A stretch of 64,000 bases of DNA from JACVRW01 sp963733885 (GTDB lineage: Bacteria > Actinomycetota > Thermoleophilia > Solirubrobacterales > Thermoleophilaceae), in assembly GCA_963733885.1 (NCBI GenBank), contig CAVTES010000015.1:248001-312000 (forward strand), read 5' to 3'. A program made the position numbers and the translations under genes. The notes beneath the pieces are model-generated. The model was not told the origin of the DNA. It saw only the letters and a list, made by a program, of their open reading frames with translations, and ran no database searches. Each line of letters opens with the position of its first letter. Positions within the stretch are counted from its first letter, which is position 1. This document shows, one piece after another, positions 8,873 to 17,692 of the stretch.

Positions 8873-10084
8873 TTGACTCGAACAACCACAGCCGCGCTGG
8901 TCCTCCTGGCGTTCGCCCTGGGCGGCTGTTTCGGCGGCGAGGAGCGCCCGACCCGCATCGAGGGCGACACGGTCACGATCTACTCGAGCCTGCCCAGGCA
9001 CGGCGTCTCGGCTCCCGCCGCGCGCGCCACGGCGGCCGGGCAGCGGCTGGCGCTCGAGGATGCGGGAGGCCGGGCCGGCGACCTGGACGTGAAGCTGGTC
9101 GAGCTCGACTCGGCGGAGCCCGGCGAGCGGCTCTGGGATCCCGACGTGGTCAGCATGAACGCCCAGGAGGCGGCCGCCGACCCGCGCGCGATCGCCTACA
9201 TCGGCGAGCTCGATTACGGCGCGTCGGCGGTGTCGGTGCCGATCACCAACGACGCCGGCGTGCTCCAGGTGTCCCCGACCGACGGCCTCACGAGCCTCAC
9301 CCGCGCCCCCCTCGGCCGCCCCCGCGCCGGGCCCGAGCGCTACTACCCGGAGGACGAGCGCAACTTCGTGCGGCTGGTTCCAGCCGACGAGCTGGTGGCC
9401 GAGACGCTGCTGGGCCGGGTCAGGGACACCGGCGCCGGCAGCGTGGCCGTGCTCTACGACGGTGAGATCCACTCGCGCGAGCTGGGCGGGATCCTGCAGG
9501 CGCTGGCCGGCCGGGACGGGCCCGAGCCGGTCGAGATACAGGAGTACCGGGGACGCGTGGACGAGATTCCCGACGTGGTGCGCGACATCGCCGAGGACCG
9601 GCCGGAGGCGCTTGTCTACGCCGGCATCGCGGGGCCCGGCACGGGCCGCATCCTCGCCCAGGTCGACCGTGCCCTCCCCGGCGTGCCCGTGTACACGACC
9701 TACGGCATACTGGCGCGCGACCCGGCGGTGCCGATTCCGGCCGCGCCCTCGACCGTCGAGGCGCTCGGGCCGGTCCCGCCCGAGAGCGAGCTGCCCGCTG
9801 AGGGCAGGCGCCTGCTCGCCCGCCTGCGTGAAACCGAAGGCGCCGCTGTGGCGCGGCCCGAGGCGGCGTACGGCTACGAGGCGATGCGACTGGTGCTCGA
9901 CGCCATCCGCGTGGCCGGCGCCGACCGGGCGCGGGTAATCGACGAGGCGATGCGCATCCGCGAGCGCCGTGACTCTCCCCTGGGCCCCTACCGGGTGCGG
10001 GCCACCGGGGAGGTCGAGACGACGCGTTTGGCGCTCCACAGACTGCGCGAGGGCCGCTTCGCGTTCGAGCGGATGCTCGAGTGA
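8873..10084 (+). CDS. Liv-type substrate-binding lipoprotein (paralogue 1)
   Basis: A 403-residue exported binding protein of the periplasmic-binding-protein type I fold used by branched-chain amino acid and amide importers. The lipoprotein signal 'LVLLAFALGGC' puts the lipidated Cys near residue 18. 'VTIYSSLPRHG', 'AYIGELDYGASAVSVP' and 'YGYEAMRLVLDAI' match the second lipoprotein at 11196 closely. TTG at 8873 gives a compact signal peptide and leaves the divergent phosphofructokinase promoter free; an in-frame ATG at 8828 would overlap that gene. No permease or ATPase follows, only an EamA permease whose GTG overlaps this stop. It may share the downstream liv permease. Confidence 0.82.
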   Translation: MTRTTTAALVLLAFALGGCFGGEERPTRIEGDTVTIYSSLPRHGVSAPAARATAAGQRLALEDAGGRAGDLDVKLVELDSAEPGERLWDPDVVSMNAQEAAADPRAIAYIGELDYGASAVSVPITNDAGVLQVSPTDGLTSLTRAPLGRPRAGPERYYPEDERNFVRLVPADELVAETLLGRVRDTGAGSVAVLYDGEIHSRELGGILQALAGRDGPEPVEIQEYRGRVDEIPDVVRDIAEDRPEALVYAGIAGPGTGRILAQVDRALPGVPVYTTYGILARDPAVPIPAAPSTVEALGPVPPESELPAEGRRLLARLRETEGAAVARPEAAYGYEAMRLVLDAIRVAGADRARVIDEAMRIRERRDSPLGPYRVRATGEVETTRLALHRLREGRFAFERMLE

Positions 10085-11109
10085 GGGGTAAGCATCGCTC
10101 CGGCGCGGGCCAGCCCGCGCCCTCGCGCACGGCGCATCGCTCCGGCGCGGGCCAGCCCGCGCCCTCGCGCACGGCGGAGCGCCACCCGTCCCGCGGCTAC
10201 CTGCTGGCCGCGGCGGGGGCGGCCCTGTTCTCGCTTAACGGCATTTGGGCCCGCTACCTGCTCGACGACGGCGTGGACCCCGCGCGCCTTTCGCAGCTGC
10301 GCTCGGCCGGCGCCTGGCTGATCCTCTTCGTCGTCTTGGCGACGACCAGGCGGGACCTGCTCCGCGTGCACCGGCGCATGCTGCCTGGGCTGGCACTGCT
10401 CGGCGTGGTGGGCCTGGCCGGAGTGCACGCCACGTTCTTCCTCGCGATCGACCGGCTCGAGATCGGCCCCGCGCTGACGATCCAGTACCTCGCGCCGCTG
10501 CTGCTGCTCGTGTGGTTGCGCACCGTCCACGGTCGGCGGATCGCTCCGAGCCTCTGGGGGGCGGTCGCCCTGTCGCTTGTCGGCTGCTTTCTCGTCGTCG
10601 AGGCCTACGACGCCGGAAACCTCGACGCCGTCGGCCTCGTCGCCGCCTTCGCCTCGATGATCACGTTCGCGATCTACATGGTCGGCTCCGAGCGCGCCGG
10701 CCACCAGCTCGAGCCCGTGACGACGCTGTTCTGGGTCTTCGGCTTCGCGACGGTCTTCTGGGCGCTCGCGATCCCGTGGTGGTCGTTCCCGTGGGAGGGG
10801 CTCAGCTCGGCTCGCAACTTGCTGTTCGCGGCCGCCCTGATTGTTGCCGGGACGCTGGTCCCGTTCATCTGCATCGTCGCTTCGCTGCGTCACATCCCGG
10901 CGCCCCGTGCCGCGGTGGTGGCAACGCTCGAGCCCGCCCTCGCAGCGGTGTTCGCGTGGATCGTCCTGGGCGAGGCGCTGGCGGCCGTTCAGATCGCCGG
11001 TGGCGCGGTGGTGCTGACGGCCGTCGCATGGGTCCAGTCGCGGCGACCCGACCTGGAGGCCGAGGGGGCACCGCCAGGCCGTTTCGGGGCCAGATTTTCT
11101 CCGCGTTAA
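10081..11109 (+). CDS. EamA/DMT-family permease
   Basis: A 342-residue multi-spanning protein with about ten hydrophobic helices and two EamA repeats ('YLLAAAGAALFSLNGIWARYLL' region and 'LLFAAALIVAGTLVPF' region; 'LRHIPAPRAAVVATLEPALAA' is the typical DMT signature). Probably a drug/metabolite or amino acid exporter; substrate unknown. The GTG start overlaps the stop of the preceding lipoprotein. The first about 37 residues precede the first helix and contain a perfect 14-residue tandem duplication encoded by a 42-bp repeat, which is unusual for this family and may be a recent insertion. Confidence 0.85.
   Translation: MRGKHRSGAGQPAPSRTAHRSGAGQPAPSRTAERHPSRGYLLAAAGAALFSLNGIWARYLLDDGVDPARLSQLRSAGAWLILFVVLATTRRDLLRVHRRMLPGLALLGVVGLAGVHATFFLAIDRLEIGPALTIQYLAPLLLLVWLRTVHGRRIAPSLWGAVALSLVGCFLVVEAYDAGNLDAVGLVAAFASMITFAIYMVGSERAGHQLEPVTTLFWVFGFATVFWALAIPWWSFPWEGLSSARNLLFAAALIVAGTLVPFICIVASLRHIPAPRAAVVATLEPALAAVFAWIVLGEALAAVQIAGGAVVLTAVAWVQSRRPDLEAEGAPPGRFGARFSPR
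10093..10176 (+). repeat. Perfect 42-bp tandem duplication containing a hairpin
   Basis: Two identical 42-bp units (10093-10134 and 10135-10176) encode HRSGAGQPAPSRTA twice in the EamA permease N-terminus. Each unit contains the palindrome GCGCGGGCCAGCCCGCGC, a 7-bp stem with a 4-base loop. This looks like a mobile palindromic unit or slippage product inserted in frame. Confidence 0.85.
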
Positions 11110-11195
11110 GAGCGAGGTTCAGGACGCCAATCCAGCGCAAACGGTGCATAGGATGCCCGGCTGGTAGGAGCCATCTTCCCTATAGGAGGGACATC

Positions 11196-12464
11196 TTGCG
11201 AGTACGTTGGCTGGTAGTGCTCAGCTGTCTTCTCGCCGCGTTTGCCGTAGGCATGACCGCCTGCGGTGACGACGACGACGACGACGGCGGCGGGGGCGAA
11301 GGCGGAGGCGGGGAGACGGTCAACGTCTACTCCTCGCTCCCGCTTCAGGGCGCCTCGCGGCCGCAAACCACAGCGATGGTCGAGGGGATCAGGCTTGCCC
11401 TGCAGCAGAACAAGGGCAAGGCCGGTGACCTGACCGTCAAGTACACGTCGCTCGACGACTCGACTGCCCAGGCCGGCACGTGGACGCCTGAGGCGACCTC
11501 GGCGAACGCACGCCGGGTCGCGCAGGACGACGCGGCGGTGGCCTATATCGGCGAGTTCAACTCGGGCGCGAGCGCGATCTCGATCCCGCTCCTGAACGAG
11601 GTTCCGATCGCGCAGATCAGCCCGGCGAACACGGCCGTCGGTCTGACCTCGGACGAGCCGGGCGCCGACGAGGGCGAGCCCGACAAGTACTACCCGACGG
11701 GCTCGCGCCACTATATGCGCATCGTCCCGAAGGACACCGTCCAGGGCGCCGCTCTCGCGTCGCTGATGAAGGAGGACGGCTGCGGGAACGTCTACATCCT
11801 CAACGACAAGGAGGTGTACGGCGCAGGCCTGTCGCGGAACATCGAGTCCTCTGCACAGGAGCAGGGTCTCGAGGTGCTGGCGAACGAGGGCATCGACCCG
11901 AAGGCGCCGAACTTCCGCTCCCAGGCGGCGACGATGGCCTCTGACGGCGCGGAGTGCTTCGTGTTCTCCGGCATCACCGCCAACGGCGCGGTCCAGCTGT
12001 ACAAGGACGTGGCGGCCGCTGTGCCGGACGCCAAGCTCTACGGGCCTGACGGCGTGGCCGAGTCCGGCTTCTCCGATCCGGCCGAGGGCGGCATCCCTGC
12101 GGACGTGGCGAACCGCGTCAAGCTCACGGTGGCCACGCTGTCGCCGGACGAGTACCCGCCGGAGGGCCGGAAGTTCTTCGAGGACTTCGAGGCCGAGTAC
12201 GGTGAGGCGAACCCGGACCCGTACGCCATCTACGGCTACGAGGCGATGCGGCTCGTGCTCGACACGTGCGAGCAGCTGGCCGCGGACTGCACCGACAAGC
12301 AGGCCATGATCGACGCGCTGTTCAACACGAAGGGTCGTGAGTCGGTGCTCGGCACCTACGACATCGACGAGAACGGCGACACGACGCTGACGGACTACGG
12401 CGTCTACACGGTCAAGGGCGGCGAGCTGCAGTTCGACGAGACGATCCAGGCCGGCGGCAGCTGA
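11196..12464 (+). CDS. Liv-type substrate-binding lipoprotein (paralogue 2)
   Basis: A 422-residue exported solute-binding protein that feeds the livHMGF genes that follow. TTG at 11196 is chosen because AGGAGG at 11184-11189 lies 6 bases before it. The signal peptide ends in 'VGMTAC', followed directly by GDDDDDDGGGGEGGGGE, a flexible acidic/Gly linker. The binding domain shows 'VNVYSSLPLQG', 'AYIGEFNSGASAISIP' and 'YGYEAMRLVLDTC', as in the paralogue at 8873. Four Cys are kept in the C-terminal half. The true ligand may be an amino acid or amide but is not predictable. Confidence 0.9.
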   Translation: MRVRWLVVLSCLLAAFAVGMTACGDDDDDDGGGGEGGGGETVNVYSSLPLQGASRPQTTAMVEGIRLALQQNKGKAGDLTVKYTSLDDSTAQAGTWTPEATSANARRVAQDDAAVAYIGEFNSGASAISIPLLNEVPIAQISPANTAVGLTSDEPGADEGEPDKYYPTGSRHYMRIVPKDTVQGAALASLMKEDGCGNVYILNDKEVYGAGLSRNIESSAQEQGLEVLANEGIDPKAPNFRSQAATMASDGAECFVFSGITANGAVQLYKDVAAAVPDAKLYGPDGVAESGFSDPAEGGIPADVANRVKLTVATLSPDEYPPEGRKFFEDFEAEYGEANPDPYAIYGYEAMRLVLDTCEQLAADCTDKQAMIDALFNTKGRESVLGTYDIDENGDTTLTDYGVYTVKGGELQFDETIQAGGS

Positions 12465-12492
12465 TCCGGCAGGCTCGGTAGTACCACGTTTC

Positions 12493-12520
12493 GGGGGGCG
12501 GGCCTTTCGGCCCGCCCCCC
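12493..12520 (+). terminator. Strong hairpin between binding protein and livH
   Basis: A perfect 12-bp G+C stem (12493-12504 and 12509-12520) with loop TTTC, 28 bases after the binding-protein stop. No T-run follows. In such operons an intercistronic hairpin commonly protects or partly terminates the message so that the binding protein is made in excess over the permease. Confidence 0.75.
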
Positions 12521-12552
12521 GTCCGTGATAGAAGTTCGCACGACAAGGGACT

Positions 12553-13632
12553 GTGAGGGGGAACTTGGAGGCGAGCACCGAAGCTGCGCGGATGCCGGTC
12601 CGGACCAACACCTGGGACCGGGTGCGCGGCTACATCGGAGAGTACGGGCTCATCGCGCTTCTGCTCGTGATGCCGGTGGTGTACGGCATCCAGGACCTGT
12701 CCGACGACGGCAGCCTGTCGCGGCTCGGCAACAACGTCGTCGACGGCCTCTCCAACGGGGCGATCTGGGCGCTGGTGGCGCTCGGCTACACGCTCGTCTA
12801 CGGAATCATCGAGCTGATCAACTTCGCCCACGGTGAGGTGTTCATGATCGGCTCGCTCGTCACGGCCGGTTTCATCGGGACGCTCGGCCTGACCGCCGCC
12901 ACGGGAACCGGCGGTCTGATCCTCGGGCTCCTCCTCACGCTCATCCTGGCGATGATCGCCTCGGGCGCCCTCAACGTGATGATCGAGAAGGTCGGCTATC
13001 GACCATTGAGATCGGCGCCCAAGCTCGCGCCGCTGATCACCGCGGTCGGCTTCTCCTTCATCCTGCAGAACGTGGGCATCCTGTGGATCGGCGGATCGCC
13101 GGAGGGCATCCCCGACCTCATCAACGCTCAGAAGGAGCTTTTCAACATCGGCGGCGTGTCGATCTCGCAGGGCGACGTGCTCGCTGTGGCGGCCACCATC
13201 CCGCTGGTGCTGCTGCTCACCACCTTCATCTCCCAGAGCCGTTTGGGCCGCGCGATGCGCGCGACCGCGCAGGACCCGGAGGCCGCGCGGCTGATGGGGA
13301 TCAACGTCGACACCACGATCTCGCTGACCTTCCTGCTGGGCGGCATCATGGCCGGCGCCGCCGGGCTCATCTACGCGCTCTACCAGACGACCATCTGGTA
13401 CTTCCAGGGCTTCCAGGCCGGCCTGATCGCCTTCACCGCCGCGGTGATGGGCGGCATCGGGAACCTCTGGGGCGCCGTGCTCGGCGGCTTGATCATCGGC
13501 ATCATCCAGCAGATCTCAGACAACCGGATCGGCGGCGAGTGGACGCCCGCGATCGTCTTCGCGTACCTCGTGCTGATCATGGTCTTCCGCCCGCAGGGAC
13601 TGCTCGGTGAGCAGACGAGGGAGGCCGGATGA
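12553..13632 (+). CDS. livH: Branched-chain amino acid-type ABC permease, LivH-like
   Basis: A 359-residue membrane subunit with about eight to nine helices. Family marks include 'GAIWALVALGYTLVYGIIELINFAHGE', here interrupted only by usual substitutions, 'RAMRATAQDPEAARLMGIN' (the EAA-like loop that contacts the ATPase) and 'VMGGIGNLWGAVLGGLIIG'. The N-terminus is longer than in most LivH proteins, with an extra helix. GTG at 12553 follows AAGGGA closely; ATG at 12592 is an alternative start. The stop overlaps the livM ATG (ATGA). Confidence 0.9.
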   Translation: MRGNLEASTEAARMPVRTNTWDRVRGYIGEYGLIALLLVMPVVYGIQDLSDDGSLSRLGNNVVDGLSNGAIWALVALGYTLVYGIIELINFAHGEVFMIGSLVTAGFIGTLGLTAATGTGGLILGLLLTLILAMIASGALNVMIEKVGYRPLRSAPKLAPLITAVGFSFILQNVGILWIGGSPEGIPDLINAQKELFNIGGVSISQGDVLAVAATIPLVLLLTTFISQSRLGRAMRATAQDPEAARLMGINVDTTISLTFLLGGIMAGAAGLIYALYQTTIWYFQGFQAGLIAFTAAVMGGIGNLWGAVLGGLIIGIIQQISDNRIGGEWTPAIVFAYLVLIMVFRPQGLLGEQTREAG

Positions 13633-14951
13633 CCAAGACGGCGGCATCGCTGCGCCAGTCCGGGCTGAAGACCGACACGCGCACGCTGGTCGCGCTCGCC
13701 GTCGGACTCGTGGTCACGCTGTGGATGGCGGGCGAGATCGAGATGGACCTGTTCATGGCGTTCGTCCTCTGGGTGCTGGTCGCCGTGCGAACGGTCTTCC
13801 ACGAGAACAGGACCGCCCTTCTCGGGACGCTCGTCGGGCTTGCCGTGTGGGCGATCGTCCTGCCCTTCTTCCAGGACTCGGGCGGCGGGTTCCTCGAGGA
13901 CGCCACGCAGGCCCTCGCCCTCACGGTCATGGCCCTGGGGCTCAACATCATCGTCGGGTTCGCCGGGCTTCTGGACCTGGGCTACGTGGCGTTCTACGCG
14001 CTCGGGGCGCTCACCTCCGGATGGTTCATGTCGGGCTTCTTCGTGAGCGCCAACGGCGGCGAGGGCGTCTCCCTGTTCGTCGGGGAGCCGGCCTCGACCC
14101 TTCCCGGCATCCATTTCAACTTCCTCCTGGTGATCGTCATTGCGGTGGTGATCACCACGATCGCGGGCATGCTCATAGGCCTGCCGACCCTCCGGCTCAG
14201 AGGGGACTACATCGCGATCGTCACGCTCGCCTTCGGCGAGATCGTCGGCCGCCTTGTGATCAACGGCGACGAGATCGTGATCGCGGGCGAGAAGGTCACC
14301 AACGGCCGCCAGGGCATCACACCGGTCGACAAGATCGATCTTCCGTTCCTGGAACCGTTCACCGGGCTGGAGCTCAGACCCTGGTACTGGGTGGCGCTCG
14401 CCCTCGTCGGCGTCGTCCTGTTCGTGAACTACCGCCTGCGGGACTCTCGCCTCGGACGGGCATGGATCGCGCTGCGCGAGGACGAGGTGGCGGCGGCGTC
14501 GATGGGGGTGCCGCTCGTGAAGACCAAGCTGCTCGCCTACGGCACGGGAGCGGCGTTCGGCGGGATCGCGGGGGTGTTCCTCGGCTCGTACCTGAACACG
14601 GTCAACGCCGACCAGTTCCAGTTCTCGTTCTCGATCTTCATCTTGGCCATGGTGATCCTGGGCGGCCTGGGCTCGATCGAGGGGGTGGTCCTCGGGGCGA
14701 TCGTCCTCTCGTTCATCAACTTCAACCTGATCCCGGACGTCTTCAACGACTATCCGTCGAAGGTCGGGCTCGACTTCGACCTGACCGAGTTGTCGTTCGG
14801 GATCTTCGGCTTCCTGCTCGTGATCATGATGGTGCTGCGGCCCGAGGGTCTCATCCCCGAGAAGAGACGCAAGCTGGAGCTCACCGAGGGCGTGGGCGCG
14901 GGCGACACCACTCTGGGCGGTGGCGAGACGATTCAGGAGGTGCGCGCATGA
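13629..14951 (+). CDS. livM: Branched-chain amino acid-type ABC permease, LivM-like
   Basis: A 440-residue permease partner of LivH. It has about three N-terminal helices beyond the usual core, then 'ALGLNIIVGFAGLLDLGYVAFYALGAL', the LivM hallmark, and the ATPase-contact loop 'RAWIALREDEVAAASMGV'. The end matches 'LVIMMVLRPEGLIPEKRR'. It overlaps livH at its start and livG at its end by ATGA, so the four subunits are translationally coupled. Confidence 0.91.
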   Translation: MTKTAASLRQSGLKTDTRTLVALAVGLVVTLWMAGEIEMDLFMAFVLWVLVAVRTVFHENRTALLGTLVGLAVWAIVLPFFQDSGGGFLEDATQALALTVMALGLNIIVGFAGLLDLGYVAFYALGALTSGWFMSGFFVSANGGEGVSLFVGEPASTLPGIHFNFLLVIVIAVVITTIAGMLIGLPTLRLRGDYIAIVTLAFGEIVGRLVINGDEIVIAGEKVTNGRQGITPVDKIDLPFLEPFTGLELRPWYWVALALVGVVLFVNYRLRDSRLGRAWIALREDEVAAASMGVPLVKTKLLAYGTGAAFGGIAGVFLGSYLNTVNADQFQFSFSIFILAMVILGGLGSIEGVVLGAIVLSFINFNLIPDVFNDYPSKVGLDFDLTELSFGIFGFLLVIMMVLRPEGLIPEKRRKLELTEGVGAGDTTLGGGETIQEVRA

Positions 14952-15793
14952 ACGAGGCCAACGGCGCCATCCTCAGCGCGCAGAACATCACGAAGGTCTT
15001 CGGGGGTCTCGTGGCGGTCGAGGACGTGACGTTCGAGGTCCCGGAGAGGGGGATCGTCTCGATCATCGGGCCGAACGGCGCCGGGAAGACCACCTTCTTC
15101 AACATGCTCACCGGGCTGTACCGGCCCACCTACGGCCGTGTCAGCTTCGCCGGCAGGAACGTAACCGGTCGCCGCCCCGACCTGATCATGAAGGACGGGA
15201 TGGCGCGGACGTTCCAGAACATCCGGCTGTTCGGGACGATGACCGCGCTCGAGAACGTGATGGTCGGCCAGAACTCCCGGATGCGCGCCGGCCTGTTCGG
15301 CTCGATCTTCCGCGTGCCGCGCGTACAGCGCGAGGAGAAGACCGTGGAGGAGAAGGCGCGCGAGACGCTCGCCTACGTCGGCATCGCGGACAGCCAGTTC
15401 GACCAGATGTCGGTCAACCTCTCCTACGGCGACCAGCGCCGGCTCGAGATCGCCCGCGCGCTGGCCTCCGACCCCAAGCTGCTGCTGCTCGACGAGCCCA
15501 CCGCCGGCATGAACCCGCAGGAGTCCGCCGCGCTGACCGACTTCATGCACAAGGTACGCGACGAGCGCGGCCTCACGATCCTCCTCATCGAGCACGACAT
15601 GCAGGTCGTGATGGAGGTGTCCGAGTACATCACGGTGCTCGACCACGGCCAGAAGATCGCCGAGGGGACACCCGAGGAGGTGCGCAAGAACGAGCGCGTC
15701 GTCGAGGCGTACCTCGGCAAGCAGGGCGAGAAGGAGGCCGAGGCCGGGGCGGCGCGCCGCGAATCCGAGCCGGGGCCGGGAGGGCCTGCCTGA
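14948..15793 (+). CDS. livG: Branched-chain amino acid-type ABC ATPase, LivG-like
   Basis: A 281-residue cytoplasmic ATPase. Walker A 'GPNGAGKTT', the family-typical 'ARTFQNIRLFGTMTALENVMVG', signature 'LSYGDQRRLEIARAL', Walker B 'LLLLDEPTAGMNP' and the H-loop 'LLIEHDMQVVM' are all present. The last about 25 residues are a Glu/Ala/Gly-rich tail. ATG at 14948 overlaps the livM stop; the stop overlaps the livF ATG (TGATG). Confidence 0.94.
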   Translation: MNEANGAILSAQNITKVFGGLVAVEDVTFEVPERGIVSIIGPNGAGKTTFFNMLTGLYRPTYGRVSFAGRNVTGRRPDLIMKDGMARTFQNIRLFGTMTALENVMVGQNSRMRAGLFGSIFRVPRVQREEKTVEEKARETLAYVGIADSQFDQMSVNLSYGDQRRLEIARALASDPKLLLLDEPTAGMNPQESAALTDFMHKVRDERGLTILLIEHDMQVVMEVSEYITVLDHGQKIAEGTPEEVRKNERVVEAYLGKQGEKEAEAGAARRESEPGPGGPA

Positions 15794-16503
15794 TGCCGCT
15801 CCTCGAGGTCTCGGACGTCCACACCTACTACGGCAACATCGAGGCGCTCAAGGGCGTCTCGCTGACCGTGGACGAGGGCGAGGTGGTCACACTGATCGGC
15901 TCGAACGGGGCCGGCAAGTCCACCACGCTTCGCTCGATCTCCGGGCTGACCCCGCCGCGCCAGGGCTCCATCAAGTTCGAGGACACCGAGATCGGCGAGG
16001 TTCCCCCGCAGGAGATCGTGGAGCGCGGCATCTCGCTGTCACCGGAGGGCCGGCACGTGTTCCCGCGCATGACCGTGCGCGAGAACCTCGACCTCGGCGC
16101 CTACCTGCGCAAGGATCGTGACGGGATCGAGAATGATCGCGAGCGCGTCTACTCGCTCTTCCCGCGGCTGAAGGAACGGGAGCGCCAGAAGGGCGGCACG
16201 ATGTCCGGCGGCGAGCAGCAGATGCTCGCGATCGGGCGCGCGCTGATGGCCAATCCGCGTCTCCTGCTGCTCGACGAGCCGTCCATGGGAATCGCGCCGA
16301 TCTTGGTCGAGCGGATCTACGAGACCATCGCGGAGATCAACCGCCAGGGCACCACGATCCTGCTGGTGGAGCAGAACGCCAACTACGCGCTCGAGGTGTC
16401 GAAGAGGGGCTACGTGCTCGAGACCGGCCATGTGGCGCTCGAGGACAAGTCGAGCGCGCTGCGTACGAATCCCGAAGTCCAGAAGGCGTACCTGGGGGCA
16501 TGA
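15793..16503 (+). CDS. livF: Branched-chain amino acid-type ABC ATPase, LivF-like
   Basis: A 236-residue second ATPase. Walker A 'GSNGAGKSTT', 'SPEGRHVFPRMTVRENL' (typical of LivF), a signature 'MSGGEQQMLAIGRAL', Walker B 'LLLLDEPSMGIAP' and 'LLVEQNANYAL' are visible, and the length is standard. Starts at ATG 15793, one base inside the livG stop; its stop overlaps the next small gene, which therefore belongs to the operon. Confidence 0.94.
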   Translation: MPLLEVSDVHTYYGNIEALKGVSLTVDEGEVVTLIGSNGAGKSTTLRSISGLTPPRQGSIKFEDTEIGEVPPQEIVERGISLSPEGRHVFPRMTVRENLDLGAYLRKDRDGIENDRERVYSLFPRLKERERQKGGTMSGGEQQMLAIGRALMANPRLLLLDEPSMGIAPILVERIYETIAEINRQGTTILLVEQNANYALEVSKRGYVLETGHVALEDKSSALRTNPEVQKAYLGA

Positions 16504-16787
16504 CGATGGACCTCCTCGCTGTCATCGGAGCCGGCGCGCTGTGGTTGACCTACCTGTGGCTGGCGGCGGCGATCGTGGCGTCCTACCTGTCGGCGCGCAA
16601 GGGCTACGGCGAGAAGATCGGGCTGGCCTTCGGGCTGCTGTTGTCGGTGGTCGGCGCGCTCATCTGGCTGATCTGGCCGGCCAAGCCGGACTCGCGCTGG
16701 AAGCTGCAGGGCGTGTTCGGGTCCGGCGGCAAGACGGTCGCCGAGCTGCGCGCCGAGCAGCAGGCCGTGCGAGAGCAGCAGAACTAG
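16500..16787 (+). CDS. Small membrane protein at the end of the liv operon
   Basis: A 95-residue protein with two hydrophobic segments, about residues 5-28 ('LWLTYLWLAAAIVASYL') and 41-60 ('GLLLSVVGALIWLIWP'), and a polar C-terminus ending 'EQQAVREQQN'. The ATG at 16500 overlaps the livF stop (ATGA); a second ATG at 16506 is possible. No family recognised. Coupling to livF suggests a role linked to the importer, but that is only positional. Its TAG directly abuts the stop of the convergent gene at 16788. Confidence 0.65.
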   Translation: MTMDLLAVIGAGALWLTYLWLAAAIVASYLSARKGYGEKIGLAFGLLLSVVGALIWLIWPAKPDSRWKLQGVFGSGGKTVAELRAEQQAVREQQN

Positions 16788-17687
16788 TCAGCGCGTCGCG
16801 CCGCGCAGCGCCTCTTCCAGGTCCGGCCGGCGGAACTCGTAGCCGAGCTCCATCAGGCGCGCCGGCACAGCCCGCTGTCCGGTGGTCACGATCGTGGCCA
16901 TCTCGCCGTAGAGCGCCTTCACCGCGAGCGCCGGGACCGGTGCTATTGCAGGGCGGCGCAGCACACGGCCGAGTGTCTTCGACAGCTCCTTGTTGGTGAC
17001 CGGCTCCGGCGCCGCGACGTTCACCGGCCCGCTCGCGGTCTCGGTGTCCAGGCAGAAGACCATCGCGCCGACCACGTCGTTCAGGTGCACCCAGGGTACG
17101 TACTGCCTGCCGCCGGCCACGGGGCCCCCGATCCCGAGCTTGAAGAACGGCAGCATCCTGTCGAGCGCCCCGCTGCCCTGCGACAGCACCACGCCCGTGC
17201 GCGTGAGCACGACGCGAATGGCCGGCGCCTTCCGTGCCTCCGCCTCCCAGTCGCGCACCACGCCCGCGAGGAAGTCACTCCCACCGGGCTCGTCCTCGTC
17301 GAGCCGCTCCGAGCCGCGCGGCCCGTACCATCCGCTGGCCGACTGGGACACGAGCGTGCGCGGCCGCTCGGCCTCCGGCAGGGCCGCGAGCGCCGCCACG
17401 AGGTTGCGGGTGGGCTGCACGCGGGTGTCGCGGATCTCGCGCTTCGCCTTGTCCGACCAGCGCTGGGCAACGGTCGCGCCGAGCAGGTGGACCACGGCGT
17501 CGCGGCCATGGAAGGCGCCGGCGGGCGGCCGCTCTCGCTTCGGGTCGGGCCATCCGAGCGTCTCGACGTCGAGGCCGGCGCCCGCAGGATTGCGCGAGAG
17601 GGCGGTGACCTCGTCGCCGCGGGCGCACAGCTCACGCACGAGCGCGCGTCCTATGGTTCCGGTGGCTCCGGTGACGGTGACCCGCAT
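16788..17687 (-). CDS. TIGR01777-type NAD(P)-binding epimerase/oxidoreductase
   Basis: A 299-residue Rossmann-fold protein of the extended-SDR group related to the YfcH/SulA-like epimerases. It begins 'RVTVTGATGTIGRALVREL', the dinucleotide-binding GxxGxxG. 'VSQSASGWYGPRGSERLDED' is the family mark, in which the usual catalytic Tyr-x3-Lys is replaced by 'GWYGPRG'. 'YVPWVHLNDVVGAM' and the DUF1731-like C-terminus also fit. The ATG at 17687 lies 5 bases after the malic enzyme stop, so the two are probably cotranscribed. Biochemical role unknown. Confidence 0.87.
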   Translation of the reverse strand: MRVTVTGATGTIGRALVRELCARGDEVTALSRNPAGAGLDVETLGWPDPKRERPPAGAFHGRDAVVHLLGATVAQRWSDKAKREIRDTRVQPTRNLVAALAALPEAERPRTLVSQSASGWYGPRGSERLDEDEPGGSDFLAGVVRDWEAEARKAPAIRVVLTRTGVVLSQGSGALDRMLPFFKLGIGGPVAGGRQYVPWVHLNDVVGAMVFCLDTETASGPVNVAAPEPVTNKELSKTLGRVLRRPAIAPVPALAVKALYGEMATIVTTGQRAVPARLMELGYEFRRPDLEEALRGATR

Positions 17688-17692
17688 GCGCG

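Noticed and set aside
8450..10039. A 529-codon minus-strand frame across the phosphofructokinase and lipoprotein genes
   Set aside because: It overlaps two well-supported genes and shows only Arg/Ala/Gly-rich sequence without family resemblance.
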